Positions 55,240 through 63,486 of a stretch of 64,000 bases of DNA are shown piece by piece. A program made the position numbers and the translations under genes. Origin of the DNA: Pseudoxanthomonas kalamensis DSM 18571 (GTDB lineage: Bacteria; Pseudomonadota; Gammaproteobacteria; Xanthomonadales; Xanthomonadaceae); contig NZ_PDWQ01000001.1 of the NCBI RefSeq assembly GCF_010211745.1, positions 1 to 64,000 on the forward strand. The letters are read 5' to 3'. Position 1 is the first letter of the stretch; the number at the start of each line of letters is the position of its first letter. The notes under the pieces were generated by a model, which worked only from the letters and a program-made list of their open reading frames with translations, was not told the origin of the DNA and ran no database searches.

Positions 55240-55374
55240 CAATAAAATCCGAGAGCAATCAGAGCCCGCGGTAAACCCCCTCCTCGCCCGGCGGGCGGGT
55301 CTTGAAGCGGCGGTGCACTCACAGGTATTGCTCGGGGTGTTGGCGGACAACGGTTTCCAGTTCGGCCATGTAGC
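55240..55374 (-). pseudogene. Fragment of the lpxL-like gene 3' end
   Basis: About 135 bases closely match the 3' end and immediate downstream sequence of the acyltransferase gene at 58345-59265 (copy at about 58325-58460), in the same orientation. They cover the codons for the C-terminal QYLW-RRFKTRPPGE region. Several substitutions and an indel near the stop break the frame. It is a remnant left between two effector modules and has no coding capacity of its own. Confidence 0.85.
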
Positions 55375-56136
55375 TGGCTATCTTTGGATGAGCGGATTGC
55401 CTGCCTGCCAACCGGAAATGGGGTGCTTGGATTCCAGGACATGAGGAACAGATTCACGACAGGTACAAACACTCAGCGACAGATATTCCCACCGAACATG
55501 CACGTATCTTTGAACAAGGTAATGGCGAAGTACTGCATACATTCCAAGATCAGGATGGCTCACTTCTTTGGTCAGATATCACTAGAGTCGGACCGCTTGC
55601 AAACAGTCAGAGAGTACGCAAGCGGAAATGCGTATGACATGGCAACTGATCCTGAAAAAGCTAGAGAACTTGGCAACACGCAACCAGGAGATGGGCCGCG
55701 ATTCAAGGGCAGAGGGTTGATTCAGATGACGGGGCGGAAAAATTATTCCAACTACTGGGAGTACAGGAATCGAAATTACACGCGAGACCCCAACAATCTC
55801 CAACTGCAGAATGACTCTTTTGTCGCAAGCGACGCATCTGGATATTACTGGACAGCCGAACTCACGCGAGACCGAACCCGCAATCCACCCGGAAGTCGAC
55901 GTACGTATCGATAGCTACTGGATGGGCTGGTAAACATCAATACAAGAGCAGACAACAAGACGTTTCAAAATCTAAGCCAACAAGCGCAAGTTGATGCAGA
56001 CGTCTTGAATGTGACCCTGCAAATAAACCGCGCCGCACTGCACGTAGACGATAGAAGAACATTCTTCAAAGCCGCATACTTTCAGCTATCCGATGAATTG
56101 ACGCCAGCCCAAGGGGTCAACAATCTAAGGCCATGA
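55375..56136 (+). pseudogene. Displaced GH19-type effector tail with in-frame stop
   Basis: The frame begins abruptly after the acyltransferase fragment, without its own start region. It encodes a GH19-like lysozyme/chitinase tail: MAHFFGQISLESDRL, GPRFKGRGLIQMTGRKNYSN, then an in-frame TAG at 55912-55914. It resumes in the same frame to VTLQINRAALHVDDRRTFFK and ends at TGA 56134-56136. The tail is related to, but clearly different from, the GH19 domain of the intact effector upstream. Its end overlaps the next gene's ATG (ATGA), preserving an effector-immunity junction. It is read here as an orphan effector end, inactive unless the stop is suppressed. Confidence 0.82.
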
Positions 56137-56729
56137 TAAATTTGCCAAAACATCTATTGCTTTCGATTCTACTTCTCAGCGCAAGCTCGTGCGCCCATTC
56201 AGCTGGGGAAAGGTTGCATATCTGTGGGTTTTCCTTCGATCTTGAGCCTAGCGCTTTCCACTTGCTGTCGCGCGACAACGCAAGCTGTTCGGCCTTCCTG
56301 ACGCTTGGAACAACGGACGGAGTCGATGAAACAGGATCGATCATTGTTTTCAACCATCCGCCCAAAGAGGCCCTTCCAAGTGTACCCAGCAACTTCTTCA
56401 TGAATGCGGCCGGCGTCATCTCACACAGGACGCCAGAGTCAGTTCCCGACGACAAGAATTTCTACTATGTTGACGGCATCAAACCTCTGGATAACGAAAA
56501 ACTTTCGACGCAGGACAATTCCAGCACCGAGGTATTCAAATACCAACGAACCGTTACCAGGATTGACCTAAGCGGCGAAGAATCCTCCGACACTCAAGTC
56601 TGCGTAGATATCGTGCGATATAGCGATAAAGCAACGGCTCTTTTCACAGGCTGCGTCAACCAATCGAACGGCGCATCTTTGCATGATCGTGCGCTAGGCT
56701 TCATGTGCACAGCCCGTGTTCGAGACTAG
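56133..56729 (+). CDS. Exported putative immunity protein 2
   Basis: A 198-residue precursor with an N-terminal signal (MINLPKHLLLSILLLSASSC, possibly a lipobox ending at Cys20). The mature domain has regularly placed cysteines and HICGFSFDLEPSAFHLLSRD near its start. It overlaps the orphan GH19 tail by four bases, so it was probably that effector's partner and is kept as an orphan immunity gene. No known family recognised. Confidence 0.7.
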   Translation: MINLPKHLLLSILLLSASSCAHSAGERLHICGFSFDLEPSAFHLLSRDNASCSAFLTLGTTDGVDETGSIIVFNHPPKEALPSVPSNFFMNAAGVISHRTPESVPDDKNFYYVDGIKPLDNEKLSTQDNSSTEVFKYQRTVTRIDLSGEESSDTQVCVDIVRYSDKATALFTGCVNQSNGASLHDRALGFMCTARVRD

Positions 56730-56835
56730 TACCTAACAACCACCACATCTGGCAAACGCCGGCCACTGGCAATGTTCCCGACGCACAAGGTGTACAACAC
56801 TCAGTGCCACAGGATTACACAAGGCGAATTGCCCC

Positions 56836-57417
56836 ATGAAACCTACTTTTCTTATCGTATCGTGCTTTATCTTTCTGATCACATGCGTAAAAACACCTGC
56901 TGCGACCACCAATATTGCTTTAGCTCTTGATACGGCACGCACAGAATGCGGTTATGAATTAGGAGGCTTGGAAACACGCATCCTGACCGCACAGGCCATC
57001 GCCGTAGGTAAAGAGGGGTTCCAACAGATTTACACACTGGAATGGAGAAAAGAAGCACGACGATTTCGGGCCACAATGACCCTGAATTGTGATCCAAATG
57101 GTTTATATGAATTTGATTCATCGACCCCGGTTCTCACCCCACAATACTTGATCGCCGAGGAGGATTCAGGTGGTCGCTATATGCGACACGTAGGCTGGCA
57201 GAAGCTGGCCTTGGCAGAGAATTGGACCGCCCTAGTAGCTTATATCGACTATATTTTCGGCGACGGCGACCGCACCAACACGTGCGACTTTTTAGCGTGC
57301 AATGGTGAAGTCCCCACCCCCTGCATCGCACTGTCGATTACCGAGCCCACCTCACTAAGCGTTGACAACAGTGTATCTGTGCTATCCATATTTAGAAGGA
57401 TACCGGCCGCACGCTAG
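56836..57417 (+). CDS. Exported putative immunity protein 3
   Basis: A 193-residue precursor with a signal sequence (FLIVSCFIFLITCVKTPAA, cut near residue 23) and a compact AT-rich coding sequence. Segments include QQIYTLEWRKEARRFRATMT and MRHVGWQKLALAENWTALVA. Four or more cysteines suggest disulphides. There is no match I can name. It lies in a run of exported proteins behind the orphan effector tail, so accumulated immunity genes are the favoured reading. Confidence 0.65.
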   Translation: MKPTFLIVSCFIFLITCVKTPAATTNIALALDTARTECGYELGGLETRILTAQAIAVGKEGFQQIYTLEWRKEARRFRATMTLNCDPNGLYEFDSSTPVLTPQYLIAEEDSGGRYMRHVGWQKLALAENWTALVAYIDYIFGDGDRTNTCDFLACNGEVPTPCIALSITEPTSLSVDNSVSVLSIFRRIPAAR

Positions 57418-57460
57418 CGTCACAACCGGCGTTCAACGAACGCATGCGTAGATCATACCC

Positions 57461-58234
57461 ATGCAAATTCTATTGATCACACTTCTTCTGGCCAGCTCAA
57501 TCCGAAATGAAGCCCATGACGATGCTGGTAATCGGATGGAACTCTTGGTTCCGCAGCCACTCACCACTAAAGGCATCGGGCATGATGACTCAAGGTGCAT
57601 TAAGAATGGTGATTTGTGCATAACTTTGGATGCGAGCGGCCAACTTCATGTCGTTCATTCGGTCACAAATAATATTTCTGAAGACTACAGCCCATCTAGC
57701 ATCGGACCAAATGGCTATGACTGCGAAATTTCACTCTGGCCGTATGCTGTGGAGACACAAGAAAGCTCGATCATTGGCATATTGTGCAGAGAATCCACCA
57801 GCTACTCTGGTGGTGGCGCAAGCTCTACCGAATTGCGCTTGATAGAACTCAGAAAAAGCAACACCCCTCAACAAATACTTTCTATTCCAGTTCATGCGTA
57901 CGCCATGATTCGTGCGTGCTTTTCCGAAGAGGACATGGAGAGTCGCGCCGGAGCTTGTCATGATGAATACACGTTTTCCGGCGAACTATTTCTTGCCAAC
58001 CATGCATATGACGGAGCCCCCGTCTTCGAATTCGAAACGGTTGCAACATCCTTTCCCGGCCATGTTTCGCGATATGAAGATTCGCTATCAAACCCGCCTC
58101 TGAGCGAAGCAGATTTAATCACAACAGCGAATTCGCGGTGCAGCTATCGCCGCACATTCCGCTTGAAAACTGGAACAGGTCGATATGAGCCGGATCGATC
58201 ATTGCCCGAGTGCTCCGACTACACCAGCCCATGA
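57461..58234 (+). CDS. Exported putative immunity protein 4
   Basis: A 257-residue protein with a short hydrophobic N-terminus (MQILLITLLLASSIRNEA) that probably acts as a signal peptide. The Cys-containing mature domain includes IKNGDLCITLDASGQLHVV, SIIGILCRESTSYSGGG and RSLPECSDYTSP at the C-terminus. No family recognised. It is the last gene of the island, 110 bases before the convergent acyltransferase gene. Confidence 0.65.
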   Translation: MQILLITLLLASSIRNEAHDDAGNRMELLVPQPLTTKGIGHDDSRCIKNGDLCITLDASGQLHVVHSVTNNISEDYSPSSIGPNGYDCEISLWPYAVETQESSIIGILCRESTSYSGGGASSTELRLIELRKSNTPQQILSIPVHAYAMIRACFSEEDMESRAGACHDEYTFSGELFLANHAYDGAPVFEFETVATSFPGHVSRYEDSLSNPPLSEADLITTANSRCSYRRTFRLKTGTGRYEPDRSLPECSDYTSP

Positions 58235-58344
58235 CGCAGCACCTGGACAATCTTCTTCCATTTTTGAAACGGAAATGAAATTCATCCGCATGATTTGACC
58301 TGCCCCCCCCCCCACCGAGCCATACCAATCAAATCTGAAAGCGA

Positions 58345-59265
58345 TCAGCGATTGCGGTAGACATCCCCCTCACCCGGCGGGCGGGTCTTGAAGCGGCGAT
58401 GCACCCACAGGTATTGCTCGGGGTGTTGGCGGACGACGGTTTCCAGTTCGGCCATGTAGCGGGCGGCGTCGGTGACGGGGTCGCCGCTGGGCCAGCCGGG
58501 CCAGGTCGGTTCAATCCGTAACCGATAGCGGCCATCGGCGTCGCGGTGGAACCAGAACGGCAGCACCATCGCCTTACCGCGGCGGGCCAGGTCCGGGGTC
58601 GCGGTCAGGGTCGCGGCGGGGATGCCAAAAAACGGCACGAAAGCGTGCTGGTAATTGAAGTTCTGGTCGGCCGAATAGGCCACAATGCCGCCCTGCGACA
58701 ACGTGCGCAACAAACCACGCACGTCCTTCTTGCCGATCACGTCGGCGAACGCGCGCCGGCGAGCGCCGTCCAGCAGGCGCTCGATGCAGGGATGATTGTT
58801 GCTGCGGGCGACGATGCTGACGCGCTCGCCCAGGGCTTCGCCCAGCAGCCGCGCGCACAGTTCCGAATGCGGGAAATGACCGCCGAACAACAGCACGCCA
58901 TGTCCGGCAGCACGCGCTGCGCGCAGGTGCTCCAGTCCGTCCACTTGCGCCACCAGCCTGCCCAGCGCGGCGGGCGGCGCATACCAGCCGCGCACCAGCT
59001 CCAGCGCGCCGGTAACAGTGGCGCGCAGATTGGCCTTCAGCAACCGGCGGCGGGCGGCGGCATCGAGTTCCGGAAAACACAGGTCGATATTGATCTTGGC
59101 ATAACGCCGGCGCTTGCCCAGCAGGGGCCACAACAGCCAGGTCAACGCAGCGCCCGCGGCCAGCAGCAGCCGTTGCGGCAATCGTGCGATGGCTGCAGCC
59201 AACAAGTTGACCGGACCGATGAACCAGCAGCGCAGCATGGGCCGCGCGGCGGCGGGCTCAGTCAT
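58345..59265 (-). CDS. LpxL/HtrB-type lipid A acyltransferase (copy 2)
   Basis: A 306-residue paralog of the enzyme at 25731: a membrane helix at about 30-50, YAKINIDLCFPELD, the catalytic HX4E (His130-Glu135 in GGHFPHSEL), YSADQNFNYQHAFVPFFG and EQYLWVHRRFKTRPPGEG. It probably adds a second secondary acyl chain to lipid A. It overlaps the O-antigen ligase-like gene by eight bases and faces the T6SS island, where a copy of its 3' end is embedded at 55240-55374. Confidence 0.9.
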   Translation of the reverse strand: MTEPAAARPMLRCWFIGPVNLLAAAIARLPQRLLLAAGAALTWLLWPLLGKRRRYAKINIDLCFPELDAAARRRLLKANLRATVTGALELVRGWYAPPAALGRLVAQVDGLEHLRAARAAGHGVLLFGGHFPHSELCARLLGEALGERVSIVARSNNHPCIERLLDGARRRAFADVIGKKDVRGLLRTLSQGGIVAYSADQNFNYQHAFVPFFGIPAATLTATPDLARRGKAMVLPFWFHRDADGRYRLRIEPTWPGWPSGDPVTDAARYMAELETVVRQHPEQYLWVHRRFKTRPPGEGDVYRNR

Positions 59266-60571
59266 CGTCTCGGGCCAGCAGACTGCCCGAATACAGCGCC
59301 GCCAGCATCAGGGCCAGTCCGCCCCAGAACGTGGAGTAGAAAGCCAGGTGGGTATTGAGCGGGAACACCGTCACCGCCAGCGCCAGCATCGCCGGACGGG
59401 CGCGATCGCGGGCCTGCGGCGTGGCAAACCGCCAGGCACGCCACGCCATCGCCGCGCCGGCCAGCCACAGCAACAGGCCGAACGCGCCGGTTTCGCTGAG
59501 GACCTCCAGCACGATCTGGTGCGCGTGCAGCGCCGGTCCCTCGCCCCAGGCCGGCCGTTCCTGCGGGCTCGGATCGCAGTCGGGAAAGGCGTCGCGGAAA
59601 TTGCGCACACCAACGCCGTTGACCGGGTGTTCGCGCACCATGCACAGCGCGGCGCGCCAGATCTGCGCGCGTCCGGACAGGGCGGTATCCACATTGTCCT
59701 GACCGATGGTCAGCAACGCGGTGCTGCGTTCGATGCGCTCCTCGAACTGCGGCGAGACCAGCGCCAGCACGACCAGCAAAGCCGCACCGAAGGCGAACAC
59801 ACCGACCATGCGCTTCCAGCCCAGCAGGCGCCAGCCGGAGAACAGCAGCACCAGGGCGAAGGTGATCCAGGCCGAACGCGCGCCGGCCAGCAGGACCACC
59901 AGCCCGATCGCCGCCGCCGCCAGGATCCAGCCGATCATGCCGAAGCGGCGCCCGACCGCGAACATGGCGAACGGCGACAGGCTGGCCAGCACCACGCCCA
60001 ACTTCAGGTTGCACGGGCCGAGGATGCCACTGAGCCGGTCCGCGGCGGCGACCTGCGCCGCCGTGCACATGCCGTGGCCGCTGACCATCAGCTTCAGTTG
60101 GTCGATACTCCAGAACAGCGGACTGGTCCCGAACGCGACCTGCGCCAGCGCATCCAGCGTCCACACCGCCACGATGATCGCGAGGCCGTTGAAGGTGATG
60201 CGACGGCCGCGCGCATCGGCGACCGCCGCGGCCACCAGCCACAGGAATGGCAGGTAGCGCAGGTCGACCAGCGATTCGCGCCAAGCGCGGCCGTGATCCA
60301 GCGCATCAACCGCCGATATCGCTTCCGGCAGCCAATAGGCGAAGAACAGCACGCTGGTCAGCGCCCACGCCGGGCCGCTTAGCAGGCGCATGCCGCCGCG
60401 GAACCTGACCAGCAGCAGGCGCGCGATGGCGGCCAGCGCGCCCAGCACCATCACCCCCTCGGCCCAGCCCGAGGCCGGCCACAGGGCGACGAAAGCCAGC
60501 ACCCACACCGGCGCCCAGCGCCAGCCGTGGGCAACCGAACTGGGAGGTATGGAGAGATCTACTCTATTCAT
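59258..60571 (-). CDS. O-antigen ligase-like (Wzy/WaaL superfamily) membrane protein
   Basis: A 437-residue polytopic protein with about ten hydrophobic segments. The large periplasmic loop follows ALSGRAQIWRAALCMVREHP, with the family motif NGVGVRNFRDAFPDC and EGPALHAHQIVLEVLSETGA. This is the O-antigen ligase/polymerase fold. In this operon it more likely ligates or polymerises LPS sugars. The start overlaps the upstream glycosyltransferase stop by eight bases. Confidence 0.87.
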   Translation of the reverse strand: MNRVDLSIPPSSVAHGWRWAPVWVLAFVALWPASGWAEGVMVLGALAAIARLLLVRFRGGMRLLSGPAWALTSVLFFAYWLPEAISAVDALDHGRAWRESLVDLRYLPFLWLVAAAVADARGRRITFNGLAIIVAVWTLDALAQVAFGTSPLFWSIDQLKLMVSGHGMCTAAQVAAADRLSGILGPCNLKLGVVLASLSPFAMFAVGRRFGMIGWILAAAAIGLVVLLAGARSAWITFALVLLFSGWRLLGWKRMVGVFAFGAALLVVLALVSPQFEERIERSTALLTIGQDNVDTALSGRAQIWRAALCMVREHPVNGVGVRNFRDAFPDCDPSPQERPAWGEGPALHAHQIVLEVLSETGAFGLLLWLAGAAMAWRAWRFATPQARDRARPAMLALAVTVFPLNTHLAFYSTFWGGLALMLAALYSGSLLARDDD

Positions 60572-61694
60572 CGATCAGGCCATGATAAAGGTCCAGCGTG
60601 GCCTGCTGCATGGCCGCCAGCGTGTATGGCAGGGTATCGGGCAACGCAGGGCGCTGGGTCAGCAAGGTTTGCGCACGCGCCAGCAGCGCGGTTTCATCGA
60701 ACGCCGGCACCGCCCCCTGCGGCAGAAGCTCCCGCAGCAATTCGCCAACCCCGCCGTGGTCCCAGCCCAGCACCGGACGGCGTACCGACAAGGCCTCGAT
60801 CACCGTGCGGCCGAACGCCTCGGGCTTGCGCGAAAGCTGCAGTACCAGGTCGCTGGCGGCGTAGGCCTGCGCGATGCGCGCGGTCGGCGGCGTGAATTCC
60901 ACCGCTTCGGCGACCCCCAGCGTGGCCGCCAGCCGTTCCAATTCGACGATGTAGTCGCCGCGCCCGGCCTCGCGCGCGCCCGGCAGCCACAGCCGCGCAT
61001 CGGCGCCGGCCCGGCGCAGGCCGGCCAGCAGTCGCAGCGCATCGGCATGTCCTTTCAGCCGCGTGCCGCGCCCCGGCAGCAGCAGCAGGGGGCCCTCGCC
61101 GTCGAGACGCGGGTATTCGCGCACCGCATCGGCGCGGACAGCAGGATCCGGCCACGGTGCCGGCGCGAACGCGACCGGATCGATCCCGCGCGGAATCACC
61201 ACCAGCCGCTGCGGATCAGTACGCGGATAGTGCCGCAGCACGTACTCGCGCACGCAGTTCGATACGCAGACCACGCGCTCGCCGCGAGTCATGATGCCGC
61301 TGTACCAACCCGGCGAATTCAGCCCATGCACGGTGGTAACGAAACGCGGGCAGCGCGGTTTCGGCATTCCGCGCAGCGCACGCCAAGCCATCCACGCCGG
61401 CAACCGCGAGCGCGCATGCACGACATCGGCCCGCTCGCGCGCGAACAGCTCGCGCAGCGTCGGCACATGGCACAGGGTCAGCGGCGACTTGCGGCCGATG
61501 TCCAGTGCGACGTGCTCGGCACCGACGGCTTCCAGTGCCGACAGCAGACGCCCGCCGGCCGACACCACGATGGCGCGATGCCCGGCCCCGACCAGCGCCG
61601 CGGCGATTTCCAGGGTGGAGCGTTCGACGCCGCCGGACTCCAGTGCCGGCAGCAATTGCACCACGGTCAGGCGACGCGACGGCGCTGCGGCCAT
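60564..61694 (-). CDS. GT4-family glycosyltransferase
   Basis: A 376-residue GT-B enzyme. VVQLLPALESGGVERSTLEI begins the acceptor domain, HARSRLPAWMAWRA and TTVHGLNSPGWYSGIM follow, and the donor-binding EAFGRTVIEALSVRRPVLGW carries the EX7E motif of GT4. It probably works on LPS core sugars, given the acyltransferase and ligase genes in the same operon. ATG 61694 was chosen from the GT-B start; longer frames add unrelated residues. Confidence 0.9.
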   Translation of the reverse strand: MAAAPSRRLTVVQLLPALESGGVERSTLEIAAALVGAGHRAIVVSAGGRLLSALEAVGAEHVALDIGRKSPLTLCHVPTLRELFARERADVVHARSRLPAWMAWRALRGMPKPRCPRFVTTVHGLNSPGWYSGIMTRGERVVCVSNCVREYVLRHYPRTDPQRLVVIPRGIDPVAFAPAPWPDPAVRADAVREYPRLDGEGPLLLLPGRGTRLKGHADALRLLAGLRRAGADARLWLPGAREAGRGDYIVELERLAATLGVAEAVEFTPPTARIAQAYAASDLVLQLSRKPEAFGRTVIEALSVRRPVLGWDHGGVGELLRELLPQGAVPAFDETALLARAQTLLTQRPALPDTLPYTLAAMQQATLDLYHGLIDE

Positions 61695-61707
61695 GCGCGG
61701 TCCGGGG

Positions 61708-61905
61708 TCAGTCCACCAGGGTGAAGATCGAGCCGCAGTACGGGCAGCGCACTTCGCCACCCGACGCCTTCTCGATCGGCAGGTAGACCCGCGGATGCGA
61801 GTTCCACAATGCCATCGACGGCAGCGGACAGCTCAGCGGCAGGTCGCTGCGGTGCACGGGATAGCGCTTCTGGGCGTTGGCGGGCACGGCGGCGGTCTGG
61901 CTCAT
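61708..61905 (-). CDS. Small zinc-finger (CHCC) domain protein
   Basis: A 65-residue protein of the zf-CHCC/NDUFS6-like type. A central LSCPLPSMALWNSHPRVYL and the C-terminal GGEVRCPYCGSIFTLVD provide the Cys/His zinc ligands. Small relatives lie near electron-transfer or LPS genes in proteobacteria, with no defined activity. It is 13 bases upstream of the GT4 gene and may be co-transcribed. Confidence 0.88.
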   Translation of the reverse strand: MSQTAAVPANAQKRYPVHRSDLPLSCPLPSMALWNSHPRVYLPIEKASGGEVRCPYCGSIFTLVD

Positions 61906-61962
61906 GGCGGACGGGTGCGAAGCGGAAGGACGGCCGCCATTCTAGCAGCCGCCAGAAACGAC

Positions 61963-61985
61963 GACGCCGGCACATGGCCGGCGTC
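61963..61985 (-). terminator. Probable terminator of the YceI gene
   Basis: A perfect nine-base stem GACGCCGGC/GCCGGCGTC with a five-base loop lies 21 bases past the yceI stop. The minus-strand tail (GTCGTTTCTGG) is only mildly T-rich, so termination may be partial. Confidence 0.5.
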
Positions 61986-62006
61986 TCGCGCTGCAGCGGG
62001 ATGCGC

Positions 62007-62690
62007 TCAGTTGACGGCGGGTTCGGCCGGGATCGTGCCTTCGGTGGTGATCCGCAGTTCGACCTCGTCGCTGACGTTGGGCGCATAGGCGCCGACGCCG
62101 AAATCGGTGCGCTTGAGCTGGCCGGTGGCGCTGAAGCCGATCGCCGGCGCACCGAGCATCGGGTGCTGGCCGGCGCCGTTCAGGGTCACATCCAGCACCA
62201 CCGGATGGGTCTGGTCCTTGATGGTCAGGTCACCGGTCACCTTGAGCGCGTTGACGCCGGCGCTTTCGACCGCGGTGCTCTTGAAGGTGGCGACCGGATA
62301 GGTGGCCGCGTCGAAGAAATCGGCGCCCTTCAGGTGCTCGTCGAGCTTCGGCACGAAGCTGTCCAGACCGGACAGCGGCAGGGTGACTTCGACGCTGGAC
62401 TGAGCCGGGTCTTCCGCGTTGTAGACCAGCGTGCCCTCGACGTTGCCGAAGTGGGCGCTGGGGTGCGAGAAGCCGAAGTGACTCCACTGCACCAGCACGT
62501 CGGTATGGGTCGGGTCGAGCACGTAGGTGCCGGACGCGGCGGCGATCGCGGTGTCGGTGGCTTCTGCGGCAGCCGCTTCCATCGCCTCGGGGGCAGGAGC
62601 AGCCGCTTCGGCGGATGTTTCCGGCTTCGAACAGGCACTGACGGCCACGGCAATGGCCAGGGCAATGAGCAGTTTCTTCTCGGTATTCAT
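62007..62690 (-). CDS. YceI-family lipoprotein
   Basis: A 227-residue lipoprotein precursor with lipobox AVSAC (Cys20), an Ala/Glu-rich spacer to about residue 50, and a YceI lipocalin-like domain (GTYVLDPTHTDVLVQWSHFG, VTGDLTIKDQTHPVVLDVTL, a C-terminal VELRITTEG). YceI proteins bind isoprenoids in a beta-barrel. ATG 62690 follows GGAG by seven bases. It is monocistronic, with a hairpin terminator. Confidence 0.92.
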   Translation of the reverse strand: MNTEKKLLIALAIAVAVSACSKPETSAEAAAPAPEAMEAAAAEATDTAIAAASGTYVLDPTHTDVLVQWSHFGFSHPSAHFGNVEGTLVYNAEDPAQSSVEVTLPLSGLDSFVPKLDEHLKGADFFDAATYPVATFKSTAVESAGVNALKVTGDLTIKDQTHPVVLDVTLNGAGQHPMLGAPAIGFSATGQLKRTDFGVGAYAPNVSDEVELRITTEGTIPAEPAVN

Positions 62691-62774
62691 CAACGGACTC
62701 CGATGTGGGTGGCAGACCGGGGCAGCCCCGGCAGGATCGCATTGCCGGGATTCAACCGGCGTGAGCATGCCGGA

Positions 62775-63362
62775 TCACTCGATCCGCGCAGCCTCGTCGA
62801 ACGGCAGCCGCGGCGAGCGCGGGAAGATGCTGGCCGGATCGCCCTGGCCCAGGTTGACCAGGAAGTTGCTGCGGATCGCGGTGCCGGTGAAGAACGCCTC
62901 GTCGACCTTGGCCGCGTCGAAGCCGGACATCGGCCCGGTATCCAGCCCCAGCGCACGCGCGGCCAGGATCAGGTAGGCACCCTGCAGGCTGCCATTGCGC
63001 AATGCGCCTTCGTAGCGATCCTCGCGCGGGCCGTCGAACCACGGCTTGGCATCGACGTGCGGGAACAGGTAATTGATCTTCTCGTGGAAATCCAGATCGG
63101 TGCCGACGATTACCGTCACCGGCGCCGACATCGTCTTCTGCAGGTTGCCTTCCGACAACGCCGGCGCCAGCCTGGCCTTGGCCTCGGCCGACTTGACGAA
63201 GACGAAGCGCGCCGGCGTCGAATTGGCGGCCGTCGGTCCCAGCTTCACCAGTTCGTACAGCTGGTGCAGGGTGTCGTCGCTGATCTCGCCGGTGAAGGCG
63301 TTGTAGGTCCGCGCCGTGCGGAACAACTGGTCGAGCGCGGCATCGTTCAGGGCTTGGGGCAT
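62775..63362 (-). CDS. rutE: RutE-type malonic semialdehyde reductase / nitroreductase
   Basis: A 195-residue nitroreductase-family FMN enzyme close to RutE/HadB malonic semialdehyde reductases: [59 protein letters not shown] and a C-terminal [13 protein letters not shown]. No rut operon surrounds it, so detoxification of semialdehydes or another reductase role is equally possible. Confidence 0.87.
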   Translation of the reverse strand: MPQALNDAALDQLFRTARTYNAFTGEISDDTLHQLYELVKLGPTAANSTPARFVFVKSAEAKARLAPALSEGNLQKTMSAPVTVIVGTDLDFHEKINYLFPHVDAKPWFDGPREDRYEGALRNGSLQGAYLILAARALGLDTGPMSGFDAAKVDEAFFTGTAIRSNFLVNLGQGDPASIFPRSPRLPFDEAARIE

Positions 63363-63486
63363 CGGGGGTTCCTGGCTGTGGGTCGGATCGCTGCCGGTCC
63401 CTCGGGGTCGGCCAGCGTTGGACGCCAGTGTAGAGTGTGCCGACTTTGGCGTTGCACCAACGCTTCGGAACGGATTGTTTTAGTCC

